The notes beneath the pieces were generated by a model. It did not search any database and was not told where the DNA came from. It worked only from the letters and a program-made list of their open reading frames with translations. Below are positions 25,883-35,371 of a stretch of DNA of 64,000 nt, in pieces. The DNA lies in NCBI GenBank assembly GCA_017306715.1, contig JAFKHV010000013.1, positions 1 through 64,000 of the forward strand, written 5' to 3'. The stretch is from Legionella sp. GTDB lineage: Bacteria > Pseudomonadota > Gammaproteobacteria > Legionellales > Legionellaceae. Position numbers and translations under genes: made by a program. Each line of letters starts with the position of its first letter. The stretch's first letter is position 1.

Positions 25883-27403
25883 TTATAGAGAAGGTAGTGC
25901 CGCTTCTTCGTGCAGTTGATAATTGCTATATTTTTTGCAAGCGAAAATACCGAGACCTACTAATGGCGTTACTACCGCCACAGCACCAACTACTATTCCA
26001 GCAAGACCTAAAGTCGTGGCATTGAGTACAATAAAAGTAAGAAGGAGTGCCGCAGCACCTACAGCTGCCATAAAACCGCTTAAAATCCAGAAATTTAGGT
26101 TACTTGAATTTAAATCACCCGAGGGAATGGCTTGTTGAGGTTGCTCTGTTTGTTGTATTTCTGGTGAAACTGGAGTTTGTGCGGAATTGTCCACAATGGC
26201 CGAGTCGGTATTTTCTAATGCTAATTTAATTAATGTTCCCGTTTTAAGGGTACGATTATTTAAGCACCCCTCACTTAAAGAATCTGGACTATCCATCATC
26301 ATGTGCGCAAGTACCAGTGAGTCAACAGTACACAAATCATTAAAAGGGATATCATCCTGTCTCGGTAATGTTTTGGTAAGTACCGATATAACTTTTTCAT
26401 ATCCTGTAATTTTTTTTAATAACTGAATGATTTCTTCACAATTACTTAAATCACCGCCTGGATTGGCTATAAATAAAGTGTCTTTATTAAAATCCACAGT
26501 AACAGCAAAAGCATGATTCCCTGTAGTTGTACTTATATAAAGAGGCTCTTGTCTCTTTTCCAGTGCTAACTTAAATTTAGTTTCATTGGAGTTGTTCGTA
26601 TCCATAACATTTCTTAGAAGGTTTTGATCCGCTAAAAACCAATTTTTTTGATCTAATTTTAGATGCTTTCTAATCAATTGAGCTAAATAACCTTCTTCGC
26701 GTACCATTTTTTCTATATAGTTAAAGAAAAAATGGATATCTAATTCAATTGCTCGAATCGCTACATGCTCTGCTGAACTAACTACTCGATCGCTTAGCTG
26801 AAGTAAGGATTTATCTCCCTGAGGATTCATTAACAGTTGTGTGGCTTCTTTTTTAATTTCAGGCAAAATTAAAGGAAAAATACGCGCTAAATCACTGACA
26901 TAATTAACCCCAGCTCTAATCTCATCCTTATCAGCTGTTCTAGGCTCTAAACCTGCTATCAATTGGTTTAGCAAGTACTTGGTGTCATCGGAACCACGAC
27001 CGGTGGAATAATCCAATGTTATTTGAAGGTGGTCATTAATTTGTGCAATCTGATGTTGCGTGCCACAGATCAGATTTGCGGTACTGACTATGATTTCAGC
27101 AGTATTATCAGGATTTTTATACAAATCAACTGGAAAGGTAATCATCTTAATGCGATTTTTAAATCGATGTCCCTCAGGGTAGAGGTCAATTTTAATCTTT
27201 TCTATATTTGCAATAAAGCCCGCAGGGTAAAAGTAGTTGTGATAGTAGCAATCATTTTTATTGGGAATAGCTGAGCCTTCCTCTCTAAGCTCCTGTTGAT
27301 TAACATCCCTGATTTTAAAAGTAATTTTGGATTCAAATAGCTCGAAGTCACTTGATTTAAATCCGTACTGTACAAGCAATTTCCTAAGGATTAGATATTT
27401 CAT
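25883..27403 (-). CDS. Uncharacterised membrane-anchored protein, possible CE-clan cysteine protease
   Basis: This 506-aa protein has two C-terminal hydrophobic segments (about 438-461 and 464-488) separated by a very short turn, so it could be tail-anchored as a hairpin. The soluble part holds a pattern reminiscent of CE-clan (YopJ/Ulp1/ChlaDub) proteases: His297 in GNHAFAVTVD, Asn314 in FIANPGG, Gln349 in LPRQDD and Cys358 in LCTVDSLVLAHMM. The order and spacing (His, acid/Asn about 17 on, Gln about 35 further, Cys nine after that) fit. The typical Trp after His and Gly after Cys are missing, so this is a hypothesis. Pro/Gln-rich linker at 405-430. No signal peptide. Likely an effector. Single gene. 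Confidence 0.55.
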   Translation of the reverse strand: MKYLILRKLLVQYGFKSSDFELFESKITFKIRDVNQQELREEGSAIPNKNDCYYHNYFYPAGFIANIEKIKIDLYPEGHRFKNRIKMITFPVDLYKNPDNTAEIIVSTANLICGTQHQIAQINDHLQITLDYSTGRGSDDTKYLLNQLIAGLEPRTADKDEIRAGVNYVSDLARIFPLILPEIKKEATQLLMNPQGDKSLLQLSDRVVSSAEHVAIRAIELDIHFFFNYIEKMVREEGYLAQLIRKHLKLDQKNWFLADQNLLRNVMDTNNSNETKFKLALEKRQEPLYISTTTGNHAFAVTVDFNKDTLFIANPGGDLSNCEEIIQLLKKITGYEKVISVLTKTLPRQDDIPFNDLCTVDSLVLAHMMMDSPDSLSEGCLNNRTLKTGTLIKLALENTDSAIVDNSAQTPVSPEIQQTEQPQQAIPSGDLNSSNLNFWILSGFMAAVGAAALLLTFIVLNATTLGLAGIVVGAVAVVTPLVGLGIFACKKYSNYQLHEEAALPSL

Positions 27404-27624
27404 TTTCGCGGCACTTTTACATCAAGATGTTCAATATTAACACGCATGCGTTCAGGATGATATTAGTTAAACAAATATCCTCGCATGATCTCAGTATTTG
27501 TGATGGTCTAATGAATTTAGTTCGGACTATAAATCCAAGCAATCTACATAAGTTATATTAAATTCATGAGGCAAAGTTCTGATAGCAGAAATGGCTACCC
27601 TTATAAAAGGGCGCCACCGTCTGT

Positions 27625-29289
27625 TTATTTAAATTGCTGATTGAAATTATTCATCAAATTAAATGAGTTTGTAGAATTCGCTCTACTTTGATTAAAAATA
27701 CCCCAGTTTTGCAGATTATTTCCTTGTGTGCTCTGTTGTGGAGCTTCTGTAGAGTCAAAAGTATTGGGTTGAGATACTGGCACCTGTTCGGAGTAATAAA
27801 TTGGTACTTGATGAGCGAAGTATGTTGGTGAATTTATATTCACAGTATTTATTGTTAATGGATAATAATTAAACGTATTAAACTGTACTTGGGGAATTTT
27901 GTTCGGCATTTGAGGTTGCGTCTGATGCAACGCTGCGTCTGAATAATTACTGAAATTATCGGTGCTAATCAGATAAGTTTGGTGATAGGGTTGTGCTGAG
28001 TAGGCTGCAGGAGCGGTGAGATGAGGGCTAGAGGAATACGGATTCGAATAGCTTGTTGGTGGATTTTGATATGAATAATACAAACTATCTGGATTGTACG
28101 TAGAGTCGCTTTGATCGAGTGCAAAATGCTGTGAAGTCTGATAATCATAGTTATCTGCATTCTCCCATTCCGCTTGTGTGTGGGTGGTAACCATAGTGGA
28201 GACTGGTTTTATAGTTGAGTCTGGGATTGAATTTACCTTAGGAGCTGATATTTCGCTTTCTCCAAGCGGGTGTTTTGATAAGTAATCCATCATTCCTTGC
28301 ATTTTATTAATTTTTTTGAGTAATGAGGAAAGTTCTTTAAAATTCAAGCCTTCAATCCGATACCACCCGTGTTTCTCGAATTTGTCAAAATTTTTATGCA
28401 GTAAAGCTAAAAGGCTTTTTATTGTCTTCTCGCCTATCTTTGTTACATGGGGGTGAGGGCACTTTTTTGCTCGGAGCTCACCTAAATAGAAGAATATATC
28501 TTTAATCATACTCGTATCGTAGCGAGTAACAATTTTTTCTATTTCATCGTAGGTAAAGAGGTGAGTTTTAATGCTATGCCAATTTTTTACTACAAATAGA
28601 CTGTTAACATATACTTTATTGTTTTTTACCATATTAAAAATCTGCCCGAGGGTGAAACCGTTTTGATTTTCAGAAGACAATGTTAATCCATGCAACATAA
28701 GTACCACGTCATGTAGTTTTGATAAACTCGAGTGTTCTTTAAATTGCTTATAAATAAAGCTGGGACTCATTTTATAAGTTTCTATGAGCGCTACAATGTC
28801 ATTCACGTCACCGGCGAGGTTTTTACTGTTTGCGATAAGTGTCTTAATCTCTGCCTGTGCAAAATTTAAATTTTTAAGGATTAGCTGATATTCCCTTACC
28901 ACAAGTGGTGTTATGTGCGTATCCGGCACAGGACTAACCTTGGCTTTTTTGCTTAGAGGCTCATCGGGATGTGCTTCATTATTTTTTCTTTTTAAATCGT
29001 GTTCTGTTTTGGAGAAGTCCTGCTGTATGACCAGTATGCTGGCAATAAACTGATCAAGCATGGATTGTAGAGATGAAATGTCCGAATTAGTAAAGTTCTT
29101 ATTGTATGAAAGCAGCGCTTCACGCTGAACAAGTGCTCTAAAATTTTCCTTGTCGGAAGTGTAATTATCATAAATGTTTTTTATTTCATCGGGATCGCTT
29201 TTTTCGGTGATGCTTTCGGTGATGTTTTTTATCTCATGGAGATTGCCATTTTTGATAGCGGTGCATAGTTTGTTGTAAATATTAGACAT
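27625..29289 (-). CDS. Paralogue family protein with bipartite nuclear localisation signal (copy 3)
   Basis: This 554-aa protein starts at MSNIYNKLCTAI (29289), aligning with copies at 7433 and 8988 some 17 kb away. The track-extending GTG nine bases upstream is unlikely. After the N-terminal helical domain, Lys/Arg at 100-102 and KKAK at 114-117 form a bipartite nuclear localisation signal at nearly the same place as in the other copies. The middle (about 125-340) is helical. The C-terminal 200 residues are low-complexity, rich in Tyr, Ser, Pro, Asn and Gln (many 'YNPDSLYYSYQNPP'-like stretches), longer than in the paralogues. Such tails are often disordered and prone to multivalent binding. 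The shared EKLQAPR motif of copies 1 and 2 is not present. Function unknown. Confidence 0.7.
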   Translation of the reverse strand: MSNIYNKLCTAIKNGNLHEIKNITESITEKSDPDEIKNIYDNYTSDKENFRALVQREALLSYNKNFTNSDISSLQSMLDQFIASILVIQQDFSKTEHDLKRKNNEAHPDEPLSKKAKVSPVPDTHITPLVVREYQLILKNLNFAQAEIKTLIANSKNLAGDVNDIVALIETYKMSPSFIYKQFKEHSSLSKLHDVVLMLHGLTLSSENQNGFTLGQIFNMVKNNKVYVNSLFVVKNWHSIKTHLFTYDEIEKIVTRYDTSMIKDIFFYLGELRAKKCPHPHVTKIGEKTIKSLLALLHKNFDKFEKHGWYRIEGLNFKELSSLLKKINKMQGMMDYLSKHPLGESEISAPKVNSIPDSTIKPVSTMVTTHTQAEWENADNYDYQTSQHFALDQSDSTYNPDSLYYSYQNPPTSYSNPYSSSPHLTAPAAYSAQPYHQTYLISTDNFSNYSDAALHQTQPQMPNKIPQVQFNTFNYYPLTINTVNINSPTYFAHQVPIYYSEQVPVSQPNTFDSTEAPQQSTQGNNLQNWGIFNQSRANSTNSFNLMNNFNQQFK

Positions 29290-29489
29290 TATAAACACTA
29301 ATTAATCAAAATTAGAATTATATGATTTATTAAGGTACACATCAATAAAATATTTGATTTTTTGTTTAAAATTTAAAAAGAAAGAAAAATATTTTTCCTT
29401 CTAAGGAACCATTTACAATCATTCGACCTGATTAAAAATTTATGTCCACTGACCGTGAAATTATTTTTCTTGCATGATGAGTCAAGCTA

Positions 29490-31523
29490 TTAGCAATGCA
29501 TGAGTTGCCCCTGTACTGTTTTAATCGTCTGCTTAATCACTTCAACAGTCTGTTGGTACAAGATATCTAATAATTCGTTTGAACAATTTTTTGCACGGGC
29601 TTCAAGGTTTTGACAGGCAATCTTTAAACGTATAGTTCCCGTATAAACAGCGCCTCCCTTTATTTTATGGGCGATTTGTTGCATTTTAAGGCGGTCTTGC
29701 GCTCGATAGGCCTCGCTTAAAGCTTCTAGTTCTTGGGGTAAGGAATCATTGATCAAGCAACGAAGCATCTGTTGCGCTAACTCTTGATTACTGTTTACGC
29801 TTAAAACATCGTTCATCTGGAGCAAGGGAAAATCACTCAAGGCCTCAATTTCTGAGGGGATACTTGTTCCGATGCATTGCTGTGTTCCTTTTTTAGAGCG
29901 TTCAGGAAGAAAAGTTTTAAAGAGATTGTGAGCATACTCTAAAGTTAGCGGTTTGATGTGCACCGCGTTCATACCCGCATCAATACAAAATCGTTTATGC
30001 TCTTCGGCTATATGCGCAGTCAGGGCGACAATGGGTGTGATCTGATTTGTTTTACGCAAAGAGTTTCTTATTCTGCGTGTTACTTCATAACCATCGATAT
30101 CAGGTAAACCAATATCCATAAATATGAGATCATAAGTATGAGATTCGCATAATTGAATCGCTTCGGTACCTGTTGTTGCTGTAGATACATTTACGTTTAA
30201 CTGCTTTAGCAGCGATTGCGCAACATGACTTGCGATCGGGTTGTCCTCTATTAATAAAATATGATGCTTATTAGGGGTGGCCTTACTCTCTGTGTGCGGT
30301 TGTAATTCATATTCCGGCTCGGCAGGTTTGACCGGATCAGTGTCAACACCTGAGTTATCCTCGAGTAAAGGCCTTTTTAAAGGGATGACACAGGTAAAGG
30401 AGGTTCCTTTCTTTATTTCACTGCGAACATAGATTTCGCCCTCCAATTCATCGATAAATTGTTTTACAACAGACAAACCTAAACCCACGCCTTTGTAAAT
30501 TCCCTGATAAGAGGGACTTAGACGCTTAAATTGCACATAAATTTCCTGTTGTTTTTCAGTAGGTATACCAATACCAGTATCTTCGACAATGAGTTTAATG
30601 ACGAGGTTACGATCTTCTTGTTTTGCCAAAAGTACGCTCAAGATAACATGACCGTAATTAGTAAAATTCAAAGCATTTGTAATTAACTCCAGGGCAATAC
30701 GATGCAAACGTACTTTATCGCCAATTACATAGATTGGCAGGTCCTTATCGAGATTGAGTTTCAGATGTAAATTTTTTTGCGCTGCTTTTGCTTGATTCAG
30801 ATTGATAATCTGTTGCATGAGCTGATGTAGATCAAATTTTCGTTGCAAGTGGGGAATCTCACCAGTGCTCACGCGAATGGACTCCAGTACATCATCTAAT
30901 ATGTGCAATAGAGCTCTGCTGGAGACCACTAAATTTTCAGCATATTCCCTTATTTTCGGATTTTCTGATTCTAATTTTAAAATATCGGCAAAACCCACAA
31001 TCCCGGTTAAAGGTGTTCGAATATCATGGCGCATATTGGCCAGGAATTCAGTTTTAGCATTATTTGCAGCCTCTGCAGCTTCTTTCGCATACCGTAATTC
31101 CTCCTCTAGCTGCTTGCGCTCCGTAATGTCAATCGAAAAGCCAATTAAACCAATGACTTTGTTTTTATTATCACGTACAGGTTGCTTTTGTGATAGAAAA
31201 ACTTTTTTTTCACCACGCGGAGTGGTTACAGTTTCCTCTATTATTAAGGGGATTCCTTCTTGCATGATCCGTTTATCGGTGTCATCAATGACTTTAGCCG
31301 ACTCATAATCATCAATGATTTCAAAAATAGTTTTACCGATAAATCCTTTACCTTGGGTATCAAATAACTGAAGTTGGTTGGTACTCGCGCCTAAATAGAC
31401 GCCATCGGTATTTTTCCAAAAGACATAAGAGAAGGGCATGCTGTTGAATAGAAGCTCTAAAAGATTGGCTTCATCGATTGCTGGTGTTTGATTTGTCATC
31501 TTCAGTTTTAAATCCATTATCAT
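29490..31523 (-). CDS. Hybrid sensor histidine kinase (PAS-HisKA-HATPase-REC-HPt)
   Basis: This 677-aa cytoplasmic-looking protein has no membrane segments. Domains in order: PAS with PAC (about 20-135), a coiled linker, HisKA with phospho-acceptor His166 in NMRHDIRTPLTG, HATPase with N-box Asn284 and G-boxes DTGIGIP and GVGLGLSVVK, a receiver with Asp470 in FMDIGLPDIDG and Lys524, and an HPt with His619 in IAHKIKGGA. All catalytic residues are intact, so it can run a full His-Asp-His relay and pass phosphate to a separate response regulator, which is not encoded next to it. The PAS suggests sensing of a soluble signal. Signal and partner are unknown. Confidence 0.92.
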   Translation of the reverse strand: MIMDLKLKMTNQTPAIDEANLLELLFNSMPFSYVFWKNTDGVYLGASTNQLQLFDTQGKGFIGKTIFEIIDDYESAKVIDDTDKRIMQEGIPLIIEETVTTPRGEKKVFLSQKQPVRDNKNKVIGLIGFSIDITERKQLEEELRYAKEAAEAANNAKTEFLANMRHDIRTPLTGIVGFADILKLESENPKIREYAENLVVSSRALLHILDDVLESIRVSTGEIPHLQRKFDLHQLMQQIINLNQAKAAQKNLHLKLNLDKDLPIYVIGDKVRLHRIALELITNALNFTNYGHVILSVLLAKQEDRNLVIKLIVEDTGIGIPTEKQQEIYVQFKRLSPSYQGIYKGVGLGLSVVKQFIDELEGEIYVRSEIKKGTSFTCVIPLKRPLLEDNSGVDTDPVKPAEPEYELQPHTESKATPNKHHILLIEDNPIASHVAQSLLKQLNVNVSTATTGTEAIQLCESHTYDLIFMDIGLPDIDGYEVTRRIRNSLRKTNQITPIVALTAHIAEEHKRFCIDAGMNAVHIKPLTLEYAHNLFKTFLPERSKKGTQQCIGTSIPSEIEALSDFPLLQMNDVLSVNSNQELAQQMLRCLINDSLPQELEALSEAYRAQDRLKMQQIAHKIKGGAVYTGTIRLKIACQNLEARAKNCSNELLDILYQQTVEVIKQTIKTVQGQLMHC

Positions 31524-31582
31524 CCAACGAGGATAGTTTAACTAAATTTTATATGCGTGTTTTTGCCAACGATCCCATAATA

Positions 31583-32830
31583 TTATTCAAGATTGTCCTC
31601 ACTTAAAACTAGAGGTTGATGCTTTTTAAGTGCACAAAACAGCTCTGTTAAACGATGATGGGACTCATCCCAGAATAAAACGCTGCAAGAACTATCCAAA
31701 AGACTGGCAGCTTGCTCAATTCTATCCCCAGGAGCGACATGCTGAATCAATTGGTGGGCTATCTTGATTTCAGGAAATATAATTTCATTGATAGTTCCAC
31801 TCATTTGCGGGTAAGTAATCCAGCCTGCATGCTTATCCGTTGGGTATACCGGCTTCAATTCCTGAGGTGATATTTGTGCCTCATAATGCATTTTTTCCAG
31901 GTGATTATTGTACATTAGTTCATACATTTCGGGTACTAAAGCGCCGGGAGTTCGCGCAGCCGCCTCCAAAAAAACAAATTCACCCGTTTCATGTCGTTGA
32001 AAAACCTCAATATGAAATGCTGAAGAAAATCTACCTAAACAGTGGATAATTTTTTCGCAGTAGCTCTGCAGATCGGATAAAAAAGATTGATCTGCGACAG
32101 GAATACTCCCCATAGGTTTTCCCTTTGAAAATTGAGCTAAAGGATTCGCATACAATCCAGCCATAAAAAAAACTGTATTTTCTTCTGCAAGAACGAGATC
32201 GCAATGATATAAATCCCCTTGGATGAATTCATCTATTTCATATTCATAAGGTTTATGGATGATTTGCATAAGCACTAACTCGAGCGATTGTTCATCGGGA
32301 ATAAAATAAGTTTCAATACTACTGACTAAATCAATCGGTTTTATAAACATTGGAAATTTTAATTCGTGAGCCAATTGTCTGCAGTATTCGCGCCGGTTAT
32401 TAGTATAGGCGCTTTTATTAAATAACTGGTGTCGGGGTACAGTGAGCTCTGAGGTGAGTTTTTCTTTCGAGATTTTTTTATTAACGTAGGGTAAAATTTT
32501 TTTTGTTTGATTACCCGGCAATCCATATTTTTCTCGTAGTAGCGCACAGGTAATTTGCGTGCTGTCCTCGTTGCTTAATAGTATGATATTTTCTGGCTGA
32601 TTTTCTTGTAAATAAGTCAGAAGAATTTGCTCGACGGCTTCTACATCTGCCTGATGAAAATTACGTTCTATACGATGTATTTGATTGAAAAAGCTCTTAT
32701 TTTTTTCAGATAATTTCCTAATGCAGTAATCACTTCCAATCAATATAAATTTTGAATTTTGTGGGAAGTTTACTTCATATAAATTAGCTTTTATTGCAAC
32801 TACATTGTATATGAATATAAAAGTCTTCAT
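31583..32830 (-). CDS. ATP-grasp carboxylate-amine ligase-like enzyme
   Basis: This 415-aa protein starts at ATG 32830 (AGAGGA seven bases upstream) rather than 30 bases earlier. It follows the ATP-grasp layout: an N-terminal Rossmann-like domain (1-110), a hinge with 'LPYVNKKISKEKL', an ATP-binding lid with 'FPMFIKPIDLVSS' supplying the Lys, a phosphate-binding 'YEIDEFIQGDLYHCD', and a metal-binding 'FHIEVFQ...FVFLEAAAR' that provides the Glu pair. It is similar to the biotin-carboxylase-like/carnosine-synthase-like ligases that join an acid to an amine. The substrate is unknown. It lies upstream of the hybrid kinase gene in the same direction, 60 bases away, and could be cotranscribed with it. 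Confidence 0.8.
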   Translation of the reverse strand: MKTFIFIYNVVAIKANLYEVNFPQNSKFILIGSDYCIRKLSEKNKSFFNQIHRIERNFHQADVEAVEQILLTYLQENQPENIILLSNEDSTQITCALLREKYGLPGNQTKKILPYVNKKISKEKLTSELTVPRHQLFNKSAYTNNRREYCRQLAHELKFPMFIKPIDLVSSIETYFIPDEQSLELVLMQIIHKPYEYEIDEFIQGDLYHCDLVLAEENTVFFMAGLYANPLAQFSKGKPMGSIPVADQSFLSDLQSYCEKIIHCLGRFSSAFHIEVFQRHETGEFVFLEAAARTPGALVPEMYELMYNNHLEKMHYEAQISPQELKPVYPTDKHAGWITYPQMSGTINEIIFPEIKIAHQLIQHVAPGDRIEQAASLLDSSCSVLFWDESHHRLTELFCALKKHQPLVLSEDNLE

Positions 32831-33107
32831 AGCTATTCCTCTTAACCATAAGGACCGCATTATAGCATACGCGTGCTAATTTGTATATTAATTGGTCAAG
32901 CACATGCAACAACCCTGCAAATGTTGCGCTATGTGGTTTTTAATTGAGCATTTGGGGCTGGCGGTGTATACTATAGCTTTCCGACCATAAATACATGGAC
33001 ATCTCAGCACGGATAATCTATTACCTGGTAAATCTCTGTAATTAATAATGAATTGATTCAACGTTGCGGTGAAATGTATTTGACAAAATACTGTTTTCAG
33101 GAGTGTT

Positions 33108-34145
33108 ATGAGTAATAAATTTTATAAAGCAATCCGTGCGGGTGATTTAATCGCCATCAAGCAATTATTAGCAGAGGGCACGAAACTTGATGCGCATGCG
33201 TGGTTTGTTGCGGTCAATGCACCTGATAATATTAAAATATTTCACCTGTTTTCTCAGCATATCCAGGAGAGTAAAGAATCCAAAAATAAAAAGAAAGAGG
33301 TGGGTATAAGACTTGATGAAAGTCATTCTGGGCAAACAGAGATGTTAATTTATTATCCACTGGATTTAGTAAGCTATGTTGACAGCAACCTTCCCTTATT
33401 TTGGTACGCAATCGGACAGAAACAGTGGTCGTTAGTATCCTGGTTTTTGACTATTGAAAATAATGCGTATCATTATACTCCTGGTAGTCAGTGCTGCGCG
33501 GAGTATTCTGTTGCCAATCTTCATAAAATTATTAAGACATTAGCGGGGATTATCGGTCCTGCCAATCCTCAGGATCCTGAGTGGTTAGAGTCATTTTTTC
33601 TCAATGGACTGCTTGTTTGGTGTGCGGCTCATATGGAGCAATTAAATCTGGTGCAGTTGTTGTTGACGCGGCTACCAACAAAATTATCTTTTATTTGTCC
33701 TGATAGTTATCCAGGTCAAACTGTTTTATGGCATGCAGCACGTAATAATCGATGGGATATTGTTGTTAGGCTTTTAGAGAAAGATTCTGAACATGCGTTA
33801 ACGTATCAATCAGGTTGCGAAGGTCAGTCATTATCGTGGTTAGCTGCGTATCACAATCAATGGGATTATGTCGAGTATTTTCTAACCCTGTCTTTTGATG
33901 ACATTAATGGCTATCCGTCTGGGCATCATGAAGGCAGAAGTATACTTTGGCTTGCTGCTCAGTCTGGAGAATGGCCAACAGTTAAACTTATTTTAGAGCA
34001 CTACCCTAAGGTGAATATCGACGCACACCCAATAAACCCCACAGAGGATGATTATTTACCCCATACAACCGTTCTTCAGTTTGCGCAATGGAGTAGTCAA
34101 GTGGAGGTTATTGCCATGCTCGAGCAGCATCAATTAGAACAATAA
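33108..34145 (+). CDS. Ankyrin-like repeat protein, ended by an in-frame stop
   Basis: This 345-aa protein has a good ribosome site (GGAG five bases before ATG). The N-terminus 'FYKAIRAGDLIAIKQLLAEGTKLDAHA' is an ankyrin-type unit. Three more degenerate repeats occur at about 200-310 (VLWHAARNNRWDIVVRLLE, SLSWLAAYHNQWDYVEYFL, SILWLAAQSGEWPTVKLIL) with conserved Trp pairs. The repeats bind proteins. The TAA at 34143-34145 is followed by a frame that stays open for 115 further codons, so the present end looks like a nonsense truncation of a longer protein of about 460 aa. No signal peptide. Related proteins in this lineage are often translocated effectors. Confidence 0.75.
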   Translation: MSNKFYKAIRAGDLIAIKQLLAEGTKLDAHAWFVAVNAPDNIKIFHLFSQHIQESKESKNKKKEVGIRLDESHSGQTEMLIYYPLDLVSYVDSNLPLFWYAIGQKQWSLVSWFLTIENNAYHYTPGSQCCAEYSVANLHKIIKTLAGIIGPANPQDPEWLESFFLNGLLVWCAAHMEQLNLVQLLLTRLPTKLSFICPDSYPGQTVLWHAARNNRWDIVVRLLEKDSEHALTYQSGCEGQSLSWLAAYHNQWDYVEYFLTLSFDDINGYPSGHHEGRSILWLAAQSGEWPTVKLILEHYPKVNIDAHPINPTEDDYLPHTTVLQFAQWSSQVEVIAMLEQHQLEQ

Positions 34146-34493
34146 GCGATTAATTTAACTGAAAAGGAATCCAATTCGTCTGATTTAATTAAAAATATTA
34201 ATCTTTTTATTGAAAACCATATTTCCCAATTTTCTGGGGCCGATAATGTGACTTTTCTCCAAAAAAAATTACAACAAGCATTTAAGGCGGCTGCCATTGA
34301 TACTTTGGATATCCAGTGCCCGCCAGAACACACTTTAACCTTCTTTAAAAAAGATAAGATCACCCTGGTTCAGGAGAAAATAATGCAGGTGCTTAGTGAA
34401 GTGAATTTGTTGGAGGTAGACGACGACGTATTAATCGAGAAAATACGGACTGTGTTTCATTCAACAAATGTAGGCGACTCTTTAGCACCATAA
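34146..34493 (+). pseudogene. C-terminal remnant in frame after the ankyrin gene stop
   Basis: It is in the same frame as the ankyrin-like gene, with no stop for 115 codons. The sequence is helical and Lys/Glu-rich, continuing naturally from the repeats (for example 'DLIKNINLFIENHISQFSGA'). It could instead start separately at GTG 34236 or ATG 34248, but neither has a clear ribosome site. The best reading is the severed C-terminal domain of the ankyrin gene. Stop-codon readthrough is a less likely alternative. Confidence 0.5.
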
Positions 34494-34599
34494 ATCTGTG
34501 ATTATCGAACGGGTGGTTGCATCGGATTTTTTTGCTGAAATCTTGTTATCAATCCGTTATCATTGCTAACTATTTGAAAGCAATGGTGTTTAAAACGAT

Positions 34600-35355
34600 A
34601 TGGAAATCAAACAATTCAAGGCATGTATTGTTGGTGTCATTTTAGTATGTACGGGTACAGCTCAAGCAATTCCGCGGTCATTCGCAGTGACAGGTGGCCT
34701 ACATGCGCCTGTTTTTGGCAATCATAGTAATGTTTCAATTAATAATGATGTAACTAATAATTATAATTTTAAACGAAACACGACTTGGCAGGGGGTAGCT
34801 GGAATAGAATTAAGTCAACAACTGGCTTATAAATTATTTTCTAGATACCGCATCAATTACGGCATTGCCGGATATTTTTTAAATCTGGGTAAAGCTCAAG
34901 GAATAGAGCATCCGTTAATCAATTTTGGTTTATTTGATAGTCTGGACTATCAATTTAAAACCCAGAGCGCGGCACTTATGGTGCAGACCGCATACGGTTA
35001 CCAAATGAATCGCTGGCAGCCTTTTATATTGGTCGGAATTGGTAATAGCTGGAATCGCTTTAGCCAATATCGTGAGCGGCCCACGAATCCCTCACTCAGC
35101 GCAAGTCCTGCGGTTTTATTTAATGGCCATACCAGTGCATCATTTGCTTATACTTTAAGTGTCGGAACACAGTTTTTGCTGGGGAAAGCGCTTGCTCATC
35201 CCATAGAATATAATGCTGCTGTGCGTTATCAATACTTTAATTTAGGTAGTGGACGTTTAGGACGTGCACCGCTGCAAACTTCAGATTCCCGATTGCAAAT
35301 AAAATCACTTTACACTCAAGGGGTTTTATTTTCTTTAATCGCAACCTTTGGCTAA
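34600..35355 (+). CDS. Outer-membrane beta-barrel protein
   Basis: This 251-aa protein has a signal peptide (residues 1-23, hydrophobic 'CIVGVILVCTGTAQA' with an AxA cleavage site). The mature part alternates polar and aromatic/aliphatic residues in strands (for example 'YKLFSRYRINYGIAGYFLNLG', 'FILVGIGNSWNRF', 'YTLSVGTQFLLG') and ends in a strand with a terminal Phe-Gly, as in OmpA/OmpW-like eight-strand barrels. The length fits an eight- to ten-strand barrel. It overlaps nothing but lies 16 bases before the ATG of the GH18-like gene, likely cotranscribed. The role could be a porin or adhesin. The substrate is unknown. Confidence 0.75.
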   Translation: MEIKQFKACIVGVILVCTGTAQAIPRSFAVTGGLHAPVFGNHSNVSINNDVTNNYNFKRNTTWQGVAGIELSQQLAYKLFSRYRINYGIAGYFLNLGKAQGIEHPLINFGLFDSLDYQFKTQSAALMVQTAYGYQMNRWQPFILVGIGNSWNRFSQYRERPTNPSLSASPAVLFNGHTSASFAYTLSVGTQFLLGKALAHPIEYNAAVRYQYFNLGSGRLGRAPLQTSDSRLQIKSLYTQGVLFSLIATFG

Positions 35356-35371
35356 CAGGATGTTATCTCTC

